DNA of 64,000 bases from Nesterenkonia cremea (lineage in GTDB: Bacteria > Actinomycetota > Actinomycetes > Actinomycetales > Micrococcaceae). The stretch is from positions 104,381 through 168,380 of the forward strand of contig NZ_BMIS01000007.1 of assembly GCF_014642675.1 (NCBI RefSeq), read 5' to 3'. Shown here piece after piece: positions 8,044 to 18,133 of this stretch. The notes below the pieces were generated by a model. It did not search any database. It saw only the letters and a list, made by a program, of their open reading frames with translations, and had not been told where the DNA came from. Within the stretch, counting starts at the first letter, position 1. Each line of letters starts with the position of its first letter. Both the position numbers and the translations under genes were made by a program.

Positions 8044-8885
8044 GCACAGATCCCACCGCCGATCTGCGGGTGACCCGCCTGGGTCTCTCCCCGATGAAGG
8101 GCACCCGGCATCTGTCCCATCAGCGCGTGACCCTGGATTCCCATGGCCCGGTGGGCGACCGGCAGCACTGCCTGGTGGACCCGCAGACCGGCCGGGTCCT
8201 GCGCACCGTGCAACATCCGCAGCTGCTGGAGATCACCGCCGAGGAGACAGAGACCGGGCTGCGGATCACCGCCCCCTCCGGGGCACAGGCCACAGTTCCC
8301 GACGCCGGCCACACCGGTCTCACACAGGTCGGCCCCGCACAGCCCGATCCCACACTGCCCGCCTCCGCTGCGATGACGGTGGACTATTGGGGCCGTGCGG
8401 TCACCGTCCAGACCCTCCCCGGAGAGGCCTCGCAGCTGTTCTCCACGCATCTGGGCCGCGAGGTCCTGCTTGCTCGGGCACCCCGCGGCGAGGTGGTCTA
8501 CGGAGGACAGGTCACTCTGCTGCATGAGGCCTCGCTCCGGGCGCTGCAGGCCGCCTCCGGGCTGCCGGAGCAGGACCAGCTGTGGCACCGGTTCCGCCCC
8601 ACCGCCGTGGTCGTATCGGACACCCACTCCACCCCCGACTTCGCCGAGGAGTCCTGGCAGGGGCGGGAGGTCGGCGTCGGGACGGCCCGGCTCCTGCTGG
8701 GTGCCCCGGTGCCGCGTTGTGCGGTGATCGACATCGATCCGCTCACCGGCGAGCGCAGCGGCGATCTGCTGAAGACTCTGGCGGCGGTCCGGCCGGTCAA
8801 TGAGCGCGGAGAGCCCTCCTTCGGGGTCTTCGCCACCGTGCTGAGCCCCGGAACCATGGGGCTGGGCGATCAGTTCGCCTTCTGA
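8040..8885 (+). CDS. MOSC-domain protein (YcbX/mARC-like) in the biotin operon
   Basis: The 281-residue protein has an N-terminal MOSC beta-barrel (about 7-110, GLSPMKGTRHL, GPVGDRQHCLVD) and a C-terminal MOSC domain (about 130-275) with FRPTAVVVSD and the conserved Cys motif VPRCAVIDIDPLTGER that binds molybdenum cofactor in YcbX and mARC. Such enzymes reduce N-hydroxylated bases with a reductase partner. It starts on the bioN stop (ATGA), so it belongs to the biotin uptake operon. The substrate is unknown. A link to oxidised biotin or to protection of imported vitamins is only a guess. Confidence 0.88.
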   Translation: MSTDPTADLRVTRLGLSPMKGTRHLSHQRVTLDSHGPVGDRQHCLVDPQTGRVLRTVQHPQLLEITAEETETGLRITAPSGAQATVPDAGHTGLTQVGPAQPDPTLPASAAMTVDYWGRAVTVQTLPGEASQLFSTHLGREVLLARAPRGEVVYGGQVTLLHEASLRALQAASGLPEQDQLWHRFRPTAVVVSDTHSTPDFAEESWQGREVGVGTARLLLGAPVPRCAVIDIDPLTGERSGDLLKTLAAVRPVNERGEPSFGVFATVLSPGTMGLGDQFAF

Positions 8886-8910
8886 CCGGGGCCCACGATA
8901 CGATGGTGTG

Positions 8911-9002
8911 CGGCCCCACGTGTGGTGTCATCCTGCTGAACTCCCCCAGGACCGGAAGGTAGCAAGGGTAGGTGGGCTCTGGCAGGTGCACGTGGGGCTT
9001 TT
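8911..9002 (+). ncRNA. ffs: Bacterial small SRP RNA (4.5S)
   Basis: This RNA pairs with Ffh to target membrane proteins. The conserved SRP apical segment is exact: CCCCCAGGACCGGAAGG followed by AGCAAGGGTA (8943-8970). The ends pair as GCCCCACG (8913-8920) with CGTGGGGC (8991-8998), forming a single hairpin of about 90 nt that ends in TTTT (8999-9002) and so also acts as its own terminator. Exact ends are estimated from the pairing. Confidence 0.95.
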
Positions 9003-9028
9003 AACGTCTGCTGACGCTCCGTCCGGGC

Positions 9029-10408
<1,380 letters not shown>

Positions 10409-10473
10409 TCATTCATATGCGTGTAACAGGCTAGTCCATGGTCTCCTTCCCGTGCGCCGGTAGAGTCGTCCCC

Positions 10474-10932
10474 ATGAGCATCACCGTCCTGGGCATCGGC
10501 AAGAAGCACGAGAAATGGGCCGTGGACGGCATCGAGCGCTATACCCAGCGGCTGCGCAAACCCTATGACCTGGGGTGGAAGCTGCTCCCCCACTCCTCCC
10601 GCGAGGGCGACGCCGCCCGCGACGAGGAATCGGGACGCATCCTGGCCGCCATCAAGTCCGGGGAGCATGTGGTGCTGCTGGATGAGCGTGGGAAGAACAT
10701 CAGCTCCCCCGCCCTGGCCAAGCACCTGCAGGGCCAGTTCGACACCGGCCGCTCGGTGACCGTGGTGATCGGCGGAGCCTACGGGGTCAACGCCGAGATG
10801 CACTCCCGGGCGGACTTCACCTGGTCGCTCTCCCAGCTGGTCTTCCCTCATCAGCTGGTGCGGATGATCCTGGCCGAGCAGATATATCGCGCCCAAGAGA
10901 TCAGCGCAGGAAGGCCCTACCACCATGTCTGA
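10474..10932 (+). CDS. rlmH: 23S rRNA pseudouridine(1915) N3-methyltransferase
   Basis: RlmH methylates pseudouridine 1915 in helix 69 of 23S rRNA with SAM. The 152-residue protein has the SPOUT-knot elements: HVVLLDERGK, FVIGG-like VTVVIGGAYGVN, LSQLVFPHQLVRMILAEQIYRAQEI and the C-terminal YHH. The ATG at 10474 follows a TAGAGT -10 box by 7 nt with no Shine-Dalgarno, indicating a leaderless start. An in-frame ATG at 10438 would add 12 residues not seen in the family. The end overlaps the next gene by 8 nt. Confidence 0.95.
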   Translation: MSITVLGIGKKHEKWAVDGIERYTQRLRKPYDLGWKLLPHSSREGDAARDEESGRILAAIKSGEHVVLLDERGKNISSPALAKHLQGQFDTGRSVTVVIGGAYGVNAEMHSRADFTWSLSQLVFPHQLVRMILAEQIYRAQEISAGRPYHHV

Positions 10933-11620
10933 GCACAACACCGCGCAGAGCAGCGACCCTCAGCCCGTGGTCGGAATCCTGGGAGCCGGCCGGGCCGGCA
11001 CCGCCTTCGCCCGCACTCTGCTGGCCGCCGGCGTCGGCGTCGACATCTGTTCAACCCGGCCGCCCAAGGCGCTGCAGCACCACCTGACGATCTACGCGCC
11101 TGGGGCGAATCCGGTGAGGCCGGAGGAGATCGCGGTGCGCACCCGGCAACAGGGTCCCGGGATGGTGATCCTGGCGATTCCGCAGGAGGAGCTGGATGAG
11201 GTGGAGCCCGAGTGGATCGGAGACTCCACCCTGGTCGATGCCACCAACACCTGGACCTACGCCGGCGAGCGCGAGCCGCTGCCGGGCTGGCTGGACGCCG
11301 CAGTCACCGAGCAGCTGCCCAGCTCGATGGCCATCGCCGGGCACTTCAGCCCGGCCCGGACGGTGAAGGCGCTGAACCACATCGCCCATTCCGAGTTCGA
11401 CGACGCCGCCGGCCGCGACCTGCCCATGACCCAGCGCCGTGCGCTGGCGGTGGCCACCGATGACGATCAGGCCCGCGGACTGGTCATGGGTCTGCTGGTG
11501 CGTATGGGATTCGACCCGGTCTCCCTGGGGCCGCTGGCCGCAGGACGGGTCATGGAGCCCGACGGCCCACTGTTCAACCGTCCGTTGCAGCGCGAGGACC
11601 TGCTCCCCTACGCCCGCTGA
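10925..11620 (+). CDS. NAD(P)-binding Rossmann protein, F420-dependent NADP reductase-like
   Basis: The 231-residue product begins its fold with VVGILGAGRAGTAFARTLLAAG (residues 15-36), a dinucleotide-binding Gly motif, followed by VILAIPQEELDEV and STLVDATNTW, as in NADP_oxidoreductase_F420-type proteins. It starts within the last codons of rlmH (8-nt overlap), so the two are co-transcribed. Whether it uses F420 or acts as a different NAD(P) reductase cannot be read from the sequence. Confidence 0.8.
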   Translation: MSEHNTAQSSDPQPVVGILGAGRAGTAFARTLLAAGVGVDICSTRPPKALQHHLTIYAPGANPVRPEEIAVRTRQQGPGMVILAIPQEELDEVEPEWIGDSTLVDATNTWTYAGEREPLPGWLDAAVTEQLPSSMAIAGHFSPARTVKALNHIAHSEFDDAAGRDLPMTQRRALAVATDDDQARGLVMGLLVRMGFDPVSLGPLAAGRVMEPDGPLFNRPLQREDLLPYAR

Positions 11621-11690
11621 GGATCGCGTACCTCATTGTCCAGAATGGTGTACCGGATCCCCGTATTCGCGACATTCAGGTACGCGATCC
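11621..11690. repeat. 13-bp perfect inverted repeat between 11620 and lhr
   Basis: GGATCGCGTACCT (11621-11633) is repeated in inverted form at 11678-11690, 44 nt apart, with a further inner pair GAATG/CATTC (11643-11647 and 11673-11677). The element starts directly after the stop codon of the upstream gene and fills most of the gap before lhr. It could be a cruciform-type terminator or a regulator site; no T-tail is present. Confidence 0.55.
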
Positions 11691-11714
11691 GGCCAGACAT
11701 GGGAAAGTAGGCAT

Positions 11715-14700
11715 GTGACCGGACTCGACCAGTTCTCTGAGGCGACGCGCGAGTGGTTCCGGGCCTCCTTCGGCTCCCCCACCGCGGCTCAGGAGGGCGC
11801 GTGGAACGCCGTCTCCCAGGACGAGAACGCCCTGGTCATCGCCCCCACAGGATCCGGCAAGACGCTCTCGGCCTTCCTCTGGTCCATCGACCGGCTCTTC
11901 GCCCAACCGCCGGCGGCCGCGAAGACCAAGGTCCTCTACATCTCCCCGCTGAAGGCTCTGGGTGTGGACATCGAGCGCAATCTGCGCAGCCCGCTGGTGG
12001 GGATCGGGCATACGCTGCGCCGGCTGGCCGGCGAGCGCGGGGAGACCGACGACGACGGCGCGGTCCCGCAACCGCCACAGATCAGCGTGGGCGTGCGCAC
12101 AGGAGACACCAGCGCCAAACAACGGCGGGACCTGGTCCGGACCCCGCCCCATATCCTGATCACCACGCCCGAGTCGCTGTACCTGATGCTGACCTCCCAG
12201 GCCCGGGAGACCCTGTCTGAGGTGGAGACGGTGATCGTCGATGAGGTCCACGCCCTGGCCGGCACCAAACGCGGCGCACATCTGGCGGTCTCCCTGGAAC
12301 GGCTGGACTCCATGCTGCGCGAGGCCGGGCACACACCGGCCCAGAGGATCGGGCTCTCGGCCACAGTCGAGCCCAGGGACGAGGTGGCCCGGTTCCTGGG
12401 CGGACGGCAGCCGGTGGAGATCGTGGCACCCGAGGCACAGAAGGAATGGGACATCACTGTCTCCGTGCCGGTGGAGGATCTCGCCTCCCCGGAAGCCGAC
12501 TCCTCCGGTCCGGAGCTCGGCGGTCAGCCGCTCCAACCGAGCATCTGGCCTCATGTGGAGCACAAAGTGGTGGAGCTGGTGGCTCAGCGCCGCTCGACCA
12601 TCGTCTTTGTGAACTCCAGGCGCCTGGCGGAGAAGCTCACCGGCCGGCTCAACGAGATCTGGGCGGAGAAGACAGGCAGTATTGAGATCGGTGCTGAGGC
12701 TGCTTCCGCGGCGGCCGACTCCGGCCAGGACGCCGAGCCTGCCGAACTCGCCCGCGCTCATCACGGCTCGGTCTCCAAGGAGCAGCGTGCGCTGATCGAG
12801 GAGGACCTGAAGTCCGGGCGGCTGAAGTGCGTGGTGGCCACCTCCTCTCTGGAACTGGGCATCGATATGGGTGCGGTGGACCTGGTCATCCAGGTGGAGG
12901 CCCCGCACGCGGTCTCCGCGGGGCTGCAACGGATCGGCCGCGCCGGCCACCAGGTGGGCGAGGTCTCTGTGGGCTGGTTCTTCCCCAAGCACCGCGGGGA
13001 TCTGGTGAGCACCGCCGTCGTGGTGGAACGCATGCTGGCCGGGCAGATCGAGGCCCTGCACATCCCCAAGAACCCGCTGGACATCCTGGCCCAGCAGACC
13101 ATCGCCGCCTCAGCCCTGGAGAGTCTGGACGCTGAGGAGTGGTTCGAGACGCTGCGCCGTTCGGCCCCCTTCGCCTCGCTGCCCCGCTCGGCCTATGAGG
13201 CGGTGCTGGACCTGCTCTCCGGGAAGTACCCCTCCGACCGCTTCTCGGATCTGCGGCCGCGGATCGTCTGGGACCGCGACGCCGGCACGCTGAACGGCCG
13301 CCCCGGTGCCCAGCGCCTGGCCGTCACCTCCGGCGGAACCATCCCGGACCGCGGGCTCTTCGGGGTCTATCTGGTGGGCTCGGGGGAGAGCGGGGAAGGC
13401 ACCGGTGCCGTGTCAGGCTCTGCGCGCACCGGGGGGCGGCGTGTGGGTGAGCTGGATGAGGAGATGGTCTACGAGTCCCGGGTGGGCGACGTCTTCGCCC
13501 TGGGCGCCAGCAGCTGGCGGATCGAGGAGATCACCTTCGACCGGGTGCTGGTCTCCCCGGCCTTCGGCCAGCCGGCCAGCCTGCCGTTCTGGCGCGGAGA
13601 CGGGCTGGGCCGCCCCGCGGAGCTGGGCCGAGCCCTGGGCAGCTTCGTCCGGGAGGTCCACGCCGGCGGGCAGGATGAGGCCGTCCAGCAGCGTCTGCAG
13701 CGCCTGGGCATGGACCAGTGGGCCCGGGAGAACCTGGTCCGGTATCTGGCCGATCAGCAGGAGGCCACCGGGGCGCTGCCCACGGACCGGCGGCTGGTCA
13801 TCGAGCAGACCCGCGATGAGCTGGGCGATTGGCGGATCATCCTGCACTCCCCCTACGGCCTGCAGGTCCATGCGCCGTGGGCGCTGGCGGTCGGCGAGCG
13901 TCTGCATGAGCGCTATGGGCTGGACGGGGCCGCGATGGCCAGCGATGACGGGATCGTGCTGCGGGTCCCCATGATGGATGAGGAGCCGCCCGGGGCGGAG
14001 CTGTTCCGCTTCGAACCGGAGGAGCTGGAGGAGCTGGTGACCTCCCAGGTCAGCGCCAGTGCGCTCTTCGCCGGACGGTTCCGCGAAGCCTCGGCCCGTG
14101 CTCTGCTGCTGCCCCGGCAGAATCCGGGGCAGCGCACTCCGCTGTGGCAGCAGCGTCAGCGCTCCTCCCAGCTGCTGGAGGTGGCGGCGGGCTACCCCGA
14201 CTTCCCCATGATCATGGAGGCCATGCGCGAGGTCCTCCAGGACGTCTATGACATGGAGGCGCTGCTGGAGCTGACCCGCGGAATCGCCCAGCGGCAGATC
14301 ACACTGGTGGAGGCCACCACGCACCGGCCCTCCCCCTTCGCCCAGTCCATCCTCTTCGGCTATATCGCTCAGTACCTCTATGAGGGCGATTCTCCGCTGG
14401 CTGAGCGCCGGGCGGCGGCACTTTCCGTGGATCCGGAGCTGCTGGGCGAGCTGCTGGGCCGGGTGGAGCTGCGCGAGTTCCTGGATCAGCAGATCATCGA
14501 CGACGCCGAGGCCCACGTCCAGCGGCTGAGCCCCTCCCGGCGGCTCCCCACCTCCCCCGGGGCCCGCGGTGAGGAGCGCGCGCCGGAATCGGTGGCGGAT
14601 CTGCTGCGGCTGCTGGGGCCGCTGACCCCGGAGCAGCTGGCCCAGCGGCTGGAGTCTCCGGAGGTTGAGACTCCCGACGCCGGCGGCGAGGGTGCTGAGC

Positions 14701-16688
14701 CAGGGCTGGAGTCCACAGACGGTGCGGCTGCTGGTGCTGGAGCGGCGGAGGCTGCGGAGGCAGAAGAAGCGGCTCATGCCTCCGTGCGGGAGGCTGAGGA
14801 CTGGGCGGAGCAGCTGGTCTCCTCCCAGCGTGCCTTCCGCGTCTCCTGGCAGGGCGAGCAGGCCTATGCGGCCGTGGAGGATGCGGCGCGGCTGCGCGAT
14901 GGGCTCGGCGTTCCGCTGGCTCCTGGGATCCCGCAGACCTTTCTGGATCCGGTGGCCGATCCCTTAGGCGATCTGGTGGGCCGCTTCGCCCGGACCCATG
15001 GGCCCGTCACTGTGGGCGCCGCGGCCCGCGCGCTCGGGCTGGGTCGGGCGGTGGTGGCGGATACGCTGCGTCGCCTGGCCGAGGAGCACCGCGTGGTGGA
15101 GGGCCTCTTCCGTCCGGAGGGTCTGCCCGAGGGTGAGGAGACCGAATGGTGCGACGTGGAGATGCTGCGCCGCATCCGGCGTCGCTCTCTGGCCGCGCTG
15201 CGGGCCGAGGTGGAACCGGTGCCGGTGCGGACCTACGCGCAGTTCCTGCTGCAGTGGCAGGGAGTCGCTGAGGCTGAGGACTCTGGGCCGGCTGATCTGA
15301 CCGCGGTGCTCTCCCAGCTATCCGGCGCGGCGGCTCCGGCCAGTGCCTGGGAGTCCTTCATCCTGCCGGCGCGGATCCCCGACTACCGGCCCGGGATGTT
15401 GGATGAGCTGCTCACCTCCGGTGAGATGGTGGCGCTGGGCCGCGGTGCGCTCACCGGTCATGACGGATGGGTGGCTTTCGCTCCGCGGGAGGATGCTGAG
15501 ACGCTGCTGCCCCTGGCCCGGTCAAAGGACGAGGAGGAGGGCTCGCTGCCCCGGGCCGTCCTGGAGACCTTGGGCCGCGGGGGCGCGTGGTTCGCCGATG
15601 CGCTGCATGACCAGCTGGTCCGCGACGGGGTGAGCACCTCGGCCCAGCAGACGGCCGATGCCCTGTGGGAGCTGTTCTGGGAGGGGCGAGTGATCCCGGA
15701 CAGCTTCGCCCCCGTGCGCAGCTTCCTGACCTCGGGCAGCACCGCGCACCGGCAGAAGCCCCGGCCTTCGCGCAGCCGGCATGCCTCACGGCGGATGGCG
15801 CTGCGGCAGTCGGTTCAGGCCCATCGGGGACGGGTCGGCAGGACTGCCGCTGGCGGCACTGGTGCTGGTGTGACCGGGGCTGGTCTGACCGGGGCGGAGG
15901 TCGGCGTCGGGGGCCGGTGGTCACTGCCACCTGCCGAGGAGGCGGCGCCCACGGTGGCGGCGCATACTCAGGCGGAGATCCTGCTGGATCGCTATGGTGT
16001 GGTGACCCGGGGCTCGGTGATCAGTGAGCAGCGGACCGGGCGCAGTCCCAAGGAGGCCGCCGGTGAAGGGCCGCTGGCGGGTGGATTCGCCGCGGTCTAC
16101 AAGGTGCTGGCCGCGGCCGAGGAGGCCGGGCAGATCCGCCGGGGCCACTTCATCGAGCAGCTGGGTGCGGCTCAATTCACCAGTTCTGCGACCATCGATC
16201 AGCTGCGCGCGCTCTCCGAGCAGCTGGAGGATGCCTCCGGCGGGCAGAAGGCTGGCGGGCAGGATTCCGGCGGGCCGCGGACTCGGCGCCAGGAGGAGTC
16301 TGCGGCGCCGATCGCGCTGGCGGCCACGGATCCGGCCAATGCCTATGGTGCGGCACTGGACTGGCCGGCGGTGCCGGGTGCTGAGGAGCCGGGGTCGGGA
16401 GTCTCTGCGCGGCCAGGCCGGAAGGCGGGCGCCGTCGTCGTGCTGTTCCGGGGTGAGCTGCTGGTCTATATGGAGCGCGGCGGGCGGACGCTGCTGCTGT
16501 TCACCGAGGATGAGGAGCTGCTGGATGCTGCGGCAGTGGCGCTGACCGAGCGGCTGCGGGCGGCGAAGACCGGGCGGATCGCGGTGGAGCGGGTCAACGG
16601 GCAGCGGGTCCTGGAGCATCGGTTCGGCGGATCGCTGCGCGCAGCGGGTTTCCATTCCTCTCCCTCAGGGCTGCGGTTCGCCGGGTGA
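11715..16688 (+). CDS. lhr: Large Lhr-type ATP-dependent helicase
   Basis: Lhr is a 3'-5' DNA helicase used in DNA repair. The 1657-residue protein has the superfamily 2 motifs in order: APTGSGKT (about residues 43-50), ISPLKAL, DEVHALAGTKRG (about 176), LSATV (about 214), SSLELGIDMG and QRIGRAGH (about 404), then the Lhr winged-helix and C-terminal domains ending in FGGSLRAAGFHSSPSGLRFAG. Low-complexity Ala/Gly/Glu-rich stretches at about 970-1030 and 1350-1410 separate the core from the C-terminal half. The GTG at 11715 gives the family N-terminus; a longer frame upstream overlaps the previous gene. Confidence 0.94.
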   Translation: MTGLDQFSEATREWFRASFGSPTAAQEGAWNAVSQDENALVIAPTGSGKTLSAFLWSIDRLFAQPPAAAKTKVLYISPLKALGVDIERNLRSPLVGIGHTLRRLAGERGETDDDGAVPQPPQISVGVRTGDTSAKQRRDLVRTPPHILITTPESLYLMLTSQARETLSEVETVIVDEVHALAGTKRGAHLAVSLERLDSMLREAGHTPAQRIGLSATVEPRDEVARFLGGRQPVEIVAPEAQKEWDITVSVPVEDLASPEADSSGPELGGQPLQPSIWPHVEHKVVELVAQRRSTIVFVNSRRLAEKLTGRLNEIWAEKTGSIEIGAEAASAAADSGQDAEPAELARAHHGSVSKEQRALIEEDLKSGRLKCVVATSSLELGIDMGAVDLVIQVEAPHAVSAGLQRIGRAGHQVGEVSVGWFFPKHRGDLVSTAVVVERMLAGQIEALHIPKNPLDILAQQTIAASALESLDAEEWFETLRRSAPFASLPRSAYEAVLDLLSGKYPSDRFSDLRPRIVWDRDAGTLNGRPGAQRLAVTSGGTIPDRGLFGVYLVGSGESGEGTGAVSGSARTGGRRVGELDEEMVYESRVGDVFALGASSWRIEEITFDRVLVSPAFGQPASLPFWRGDGLGRPAELGRALGSFVREVHAGGQDEAVQQRLQRLGMDQWARENLVRYLADQQEATGALPTDRRLVIEQTRDELGDWRIILHSPYGLQVHAPWALAVGERLHERYGLDGAAMASDDGIVLRVPMMDEEPPGAELFRFEPEELEELVTSQVSASALFAGRFREASARALLLPRQNPGQRTPLWQQRQRSSQLLEVAAGYPDFPMIMEAMREVLQDVYDMEALLELTRGIAQRQITLVEATTHRPSPFAQSILFGYIAQYLYEGDSPLAERRAAALSVDPELLGELLGRVELREFLDQQIIDDAEAHVQRLSPSRRLPTSPGARGEERAPESVADLLRLLGPLTPEQLAQRLESPEVETPDAGGEGAEPGLESTDGAAAGAGAAEAAEAEEAAHASVREAEDWAEQLVSSQRAFRVSWQGEQAYAAVEDAARLRDGLGVPLAPGIPQTFLDPVADPLGDLVGRFARTHGPVTVGAAARALGLGRAVVADTLRRLAEEHRVVEGLFRPEGLPEGEETEWCDVEMLRRIRRRSLAALRAEVEPVPVRTYAQFLLQWQGVAEAEDSGPADLTAVLSQLSGAAAPASAWESFILPARIPDYRPGMLDELLTSGEMVALGRGALTGHDGWVAFAPREDAETLLPLARSKDEEEGSLPRAVLETLGRGGAWFADALHDQLVRDGVSTSAQQTADALWELFWEGRVIPDSFAPVRSFLTSGSTAHRQKPRPSRSRHASRRMALRQSVQAHRGRVGRTAAGGTGAGVTGAGLTGAEVGVGGRWSLPPAEEAAPTVAAHTQAEILLDRYGVVTRGSVISEQRTGRSPKEAAGEGPLAGGFAAVYKVLAAAEEAGQIRRGHFIEQLGAAQFTSSATIDQLRALSEQLEDASGGQKAGGQDSGGPRTRRQEESAAPIALAATDPANAYGAALDWPAVPGAEEPGSGVSARPGRKAGAVVVLFRGELLVYMERGGRTLLLFTEDEELLDAAAVALTERLRAAKTGRIAVERVNGQRVLEHRFGGSLRAAGFHSSPSGLRFAG

Positions 16689-16749
16689 GGACGGCGTTCT
16701 CCCAGGTCAGATTCAATAGTTCCCAGGGCATGTCGGCTACGCTGATCCC

Positions 16750-17376
16750 ATGACTCTTAGCTTTCCGTTCCTGATGTTCCAGGGCCGCGCCCAGGAAGCG
16801 ATCGATCACTACCTGGAGACCTTCCCGGACGCAGAGCTCCTCGCGATCCAGCACCATCTCGAGGGAACTGAGATCTTCGACCCTGCCACGGAGCAGGCCG
16901 AAGATGACGAGACTGGTCAGGAGCCGGAGGGCTCGGAGCAGGACGCCGGCGAGGAGCCCGAGGAGGATGCCGAGAAAGACTCTGAGGATGAGTCGGCTGA
17001 TGAGGCTGCGGACCCGGCTGACGAGGCCGCCGAGGCGGACTCAGACGAGGAGTCTGAGGAGCCGCCGGTGCTGGTGGCCACGGCGCAGCTGAAGATCGGC
17101 AGCCAGGTGCTGATGCTCCAGGACAGCCTGGTCAAGCACACGTTCACCTTCACCCCGTCCACCTCGATCGCCGTGGTGGTGGACTCCGCCTCCGAGTTCG
17201 ACCACATCGTGGACAAGCTCGCCGAGGGCGGGCAGTATCTGATGGAGCCGGGCAGCTACGACTTCGCCCAGAACTACGCCTGGGTCACCGACCGCTTCGG
17301 CTTCTCCTGGCAGGTCAACCACCCGCTGAGCACCCCCGAGGAGACCACCCAGGCCAAAGCCCCCGAGTGGGGCTGA
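16750..17376 (+). CDS. VOC/PhnB-like protein with a 60-residue acidic insert
   Basis: The ends of this 208-residue protein match the PhnB/3-demethylubiquinone-methyltransferase-like glyoxalase fold: residues 1-45 (PFLMFQGRAQEAIDHYLETFPDAELL) and 105-208 (ATAQLKIGSQVLMLQDS, FTPSTSIAVVVDS, GGQYLMEPGSYDFAQNYAWVTDRFGFSWQVN). Between them, about 48-105 is almost entirely Asp/Glu/Ala and interrupts the fold at a loop. Family members normally have no such insert. A TACGCT -10 box lies 6 nt before the ATG (leaderless). The substrate is unknown. Confidence 0.85.
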   Translation: MTLSFPFLMFQGRAQEAIDHYLETFPDAELLAIQHHLEGTEIFDPATEQAEDDETGQEPEGSEQDAGEEPEEDAEKDSEDESADEAADPADEAAEADSDEESEEPPVLVATAQLKIGSQVLMLQDSLVKHTFTFTPSTSIAVVVDSASEFDHIVDKLAEGGQYLMEPGSYDFAQNYAWVTDRFGFSWQVNHPLSTPEETTQAKAPEWG

Positions 17377-17422
17377 GGCGGGGGTTGGGACCGCTGGGGA
17401 TGTGAGTCTCCTCCCATCTCAG

Positions 17423-17451
17423 TTGACACAGAACCGTCACACATGATGAAT
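17423..17451 (+). promoter_or_regulatory. Sigma-70-type promoter for the T7SS-like pair
   Basis: A consensus -35 TTGACA (17423-17428), a 17-nt spacer and an ATGAAT -10 (17446-17451) lie 40 nt before the start at 17491. An AGGGGTG ribosome site follows. The consensus -35 is unusual in this window, where most promoters show only a -10. Confidence 0.55.
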
Positions 17452-17490
17452 CTGTCGAGGCAGATTTTTCGTCAGGGGTGATTCATCGCC

Positions 17491-17856
17491 ATGGCTACAT
17501 TCAGCGTCGACGTCTCAGCGGCCGCTGAAACACTGAACAGCACAGCGGGGAAACTCGAGGACCTGCCGGAACACCTCGAGGAGCTGGATACCGGGTTGCA
17601 GAATGCGCAGACTGCCTGCGGCGATGGCGTGTCTGCTCCCGTGATCGAGGCCCTCACCAACTGGTGGACAGAATCAGCAGAGGGCCACATCAGCAAAGTG
17701 ACCGCAGGCTCTTCCAACGCCATCACCTTCACCGGAGAAGCCCTGGAGCACTACTGGAACGGCGATGAAGAGATGGCCGTGGAAGCGGAGGCACCGCCCA
17801 CCAGGTCGAACCCATCGACTCGGTCAACGGCAGCTGACCACACAGGGGACGCTTGA
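17491..17856 (+). CDS. WXG100-like small helical protein (T7SS-associated)
   Basis: The 121-residue product is predicted to be a helical hairpin: about 5-50 (SAAAETLNSTAGKLEDLPEHLEELDTGL), a turn, then about 52-95 starting with VIEALTNWWTESAEGHI. It resembles the small Esx-like proteins encoded directly before polymorphic toxins in Micrococcaceae, though the central motif is NWW rather than a strict WXG. It ends in a disordered tail. The next start codon follows its stop directly, so the two are translated together. No ESX secretion genes are in the window. Confidence 0.65.
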   Translation: MATFSVDVSAAAETLNSTAGKLEDLPEHLEELDTGLQNAQTACGDGVSAPVIEALTNWWTESAEGHISKVTAGSSNAITFTGEALEHYWNGDEEMAVEAEAPPTRSNPSTRSTAADHTGDA

Positions 17857-18123
17857 ATGACTGCAGAATCTGTTGCCGGACTGGCCGACGATCAGTGCTG
17901 GGGATACGGCGAACAGACCGGGTTGGCGTTCGACGCCGGACTTACCATGGCCAATCCAGAGAGCCTGAGGACGGCTGCCGGCAAGATCTCGGATGGGGCC
18001 TCCGACGTAGACTCCGACATCTCCCAGGCCAAAGGCACTTGGCGCCGGCTTCCCAGGCGAGGTCTTCTACCCATAAGAAGCTCCTCCTCAGGGCTGATCC
18101 ACGCCGGCCCCGCCGCCCGATAG
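17857..18123 (+). pseudogene. Frameshifted N-terminal remnant of a T7SS-type effector
   Basis: Residues 1-65 look like the N-terminal export region of T7SS polymorphic toxins (ANPESLRTAAGKISDGASDVDSDISQAKGTWRRLP). In related proteins the WxxLP motif is followed by a short (G)xFxAPE-type stretch. Here the frame instead reads into a basic, low-complexity end. One base later, the alternative frame gives GEVFYP and then stops. A single-base insertion plus loss of the whole toxin domain explains this. The remnant ends 10 nt before the next gene. Confidence 0.6.
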
Positions 18124-18133
18124 GCTGACGCTG

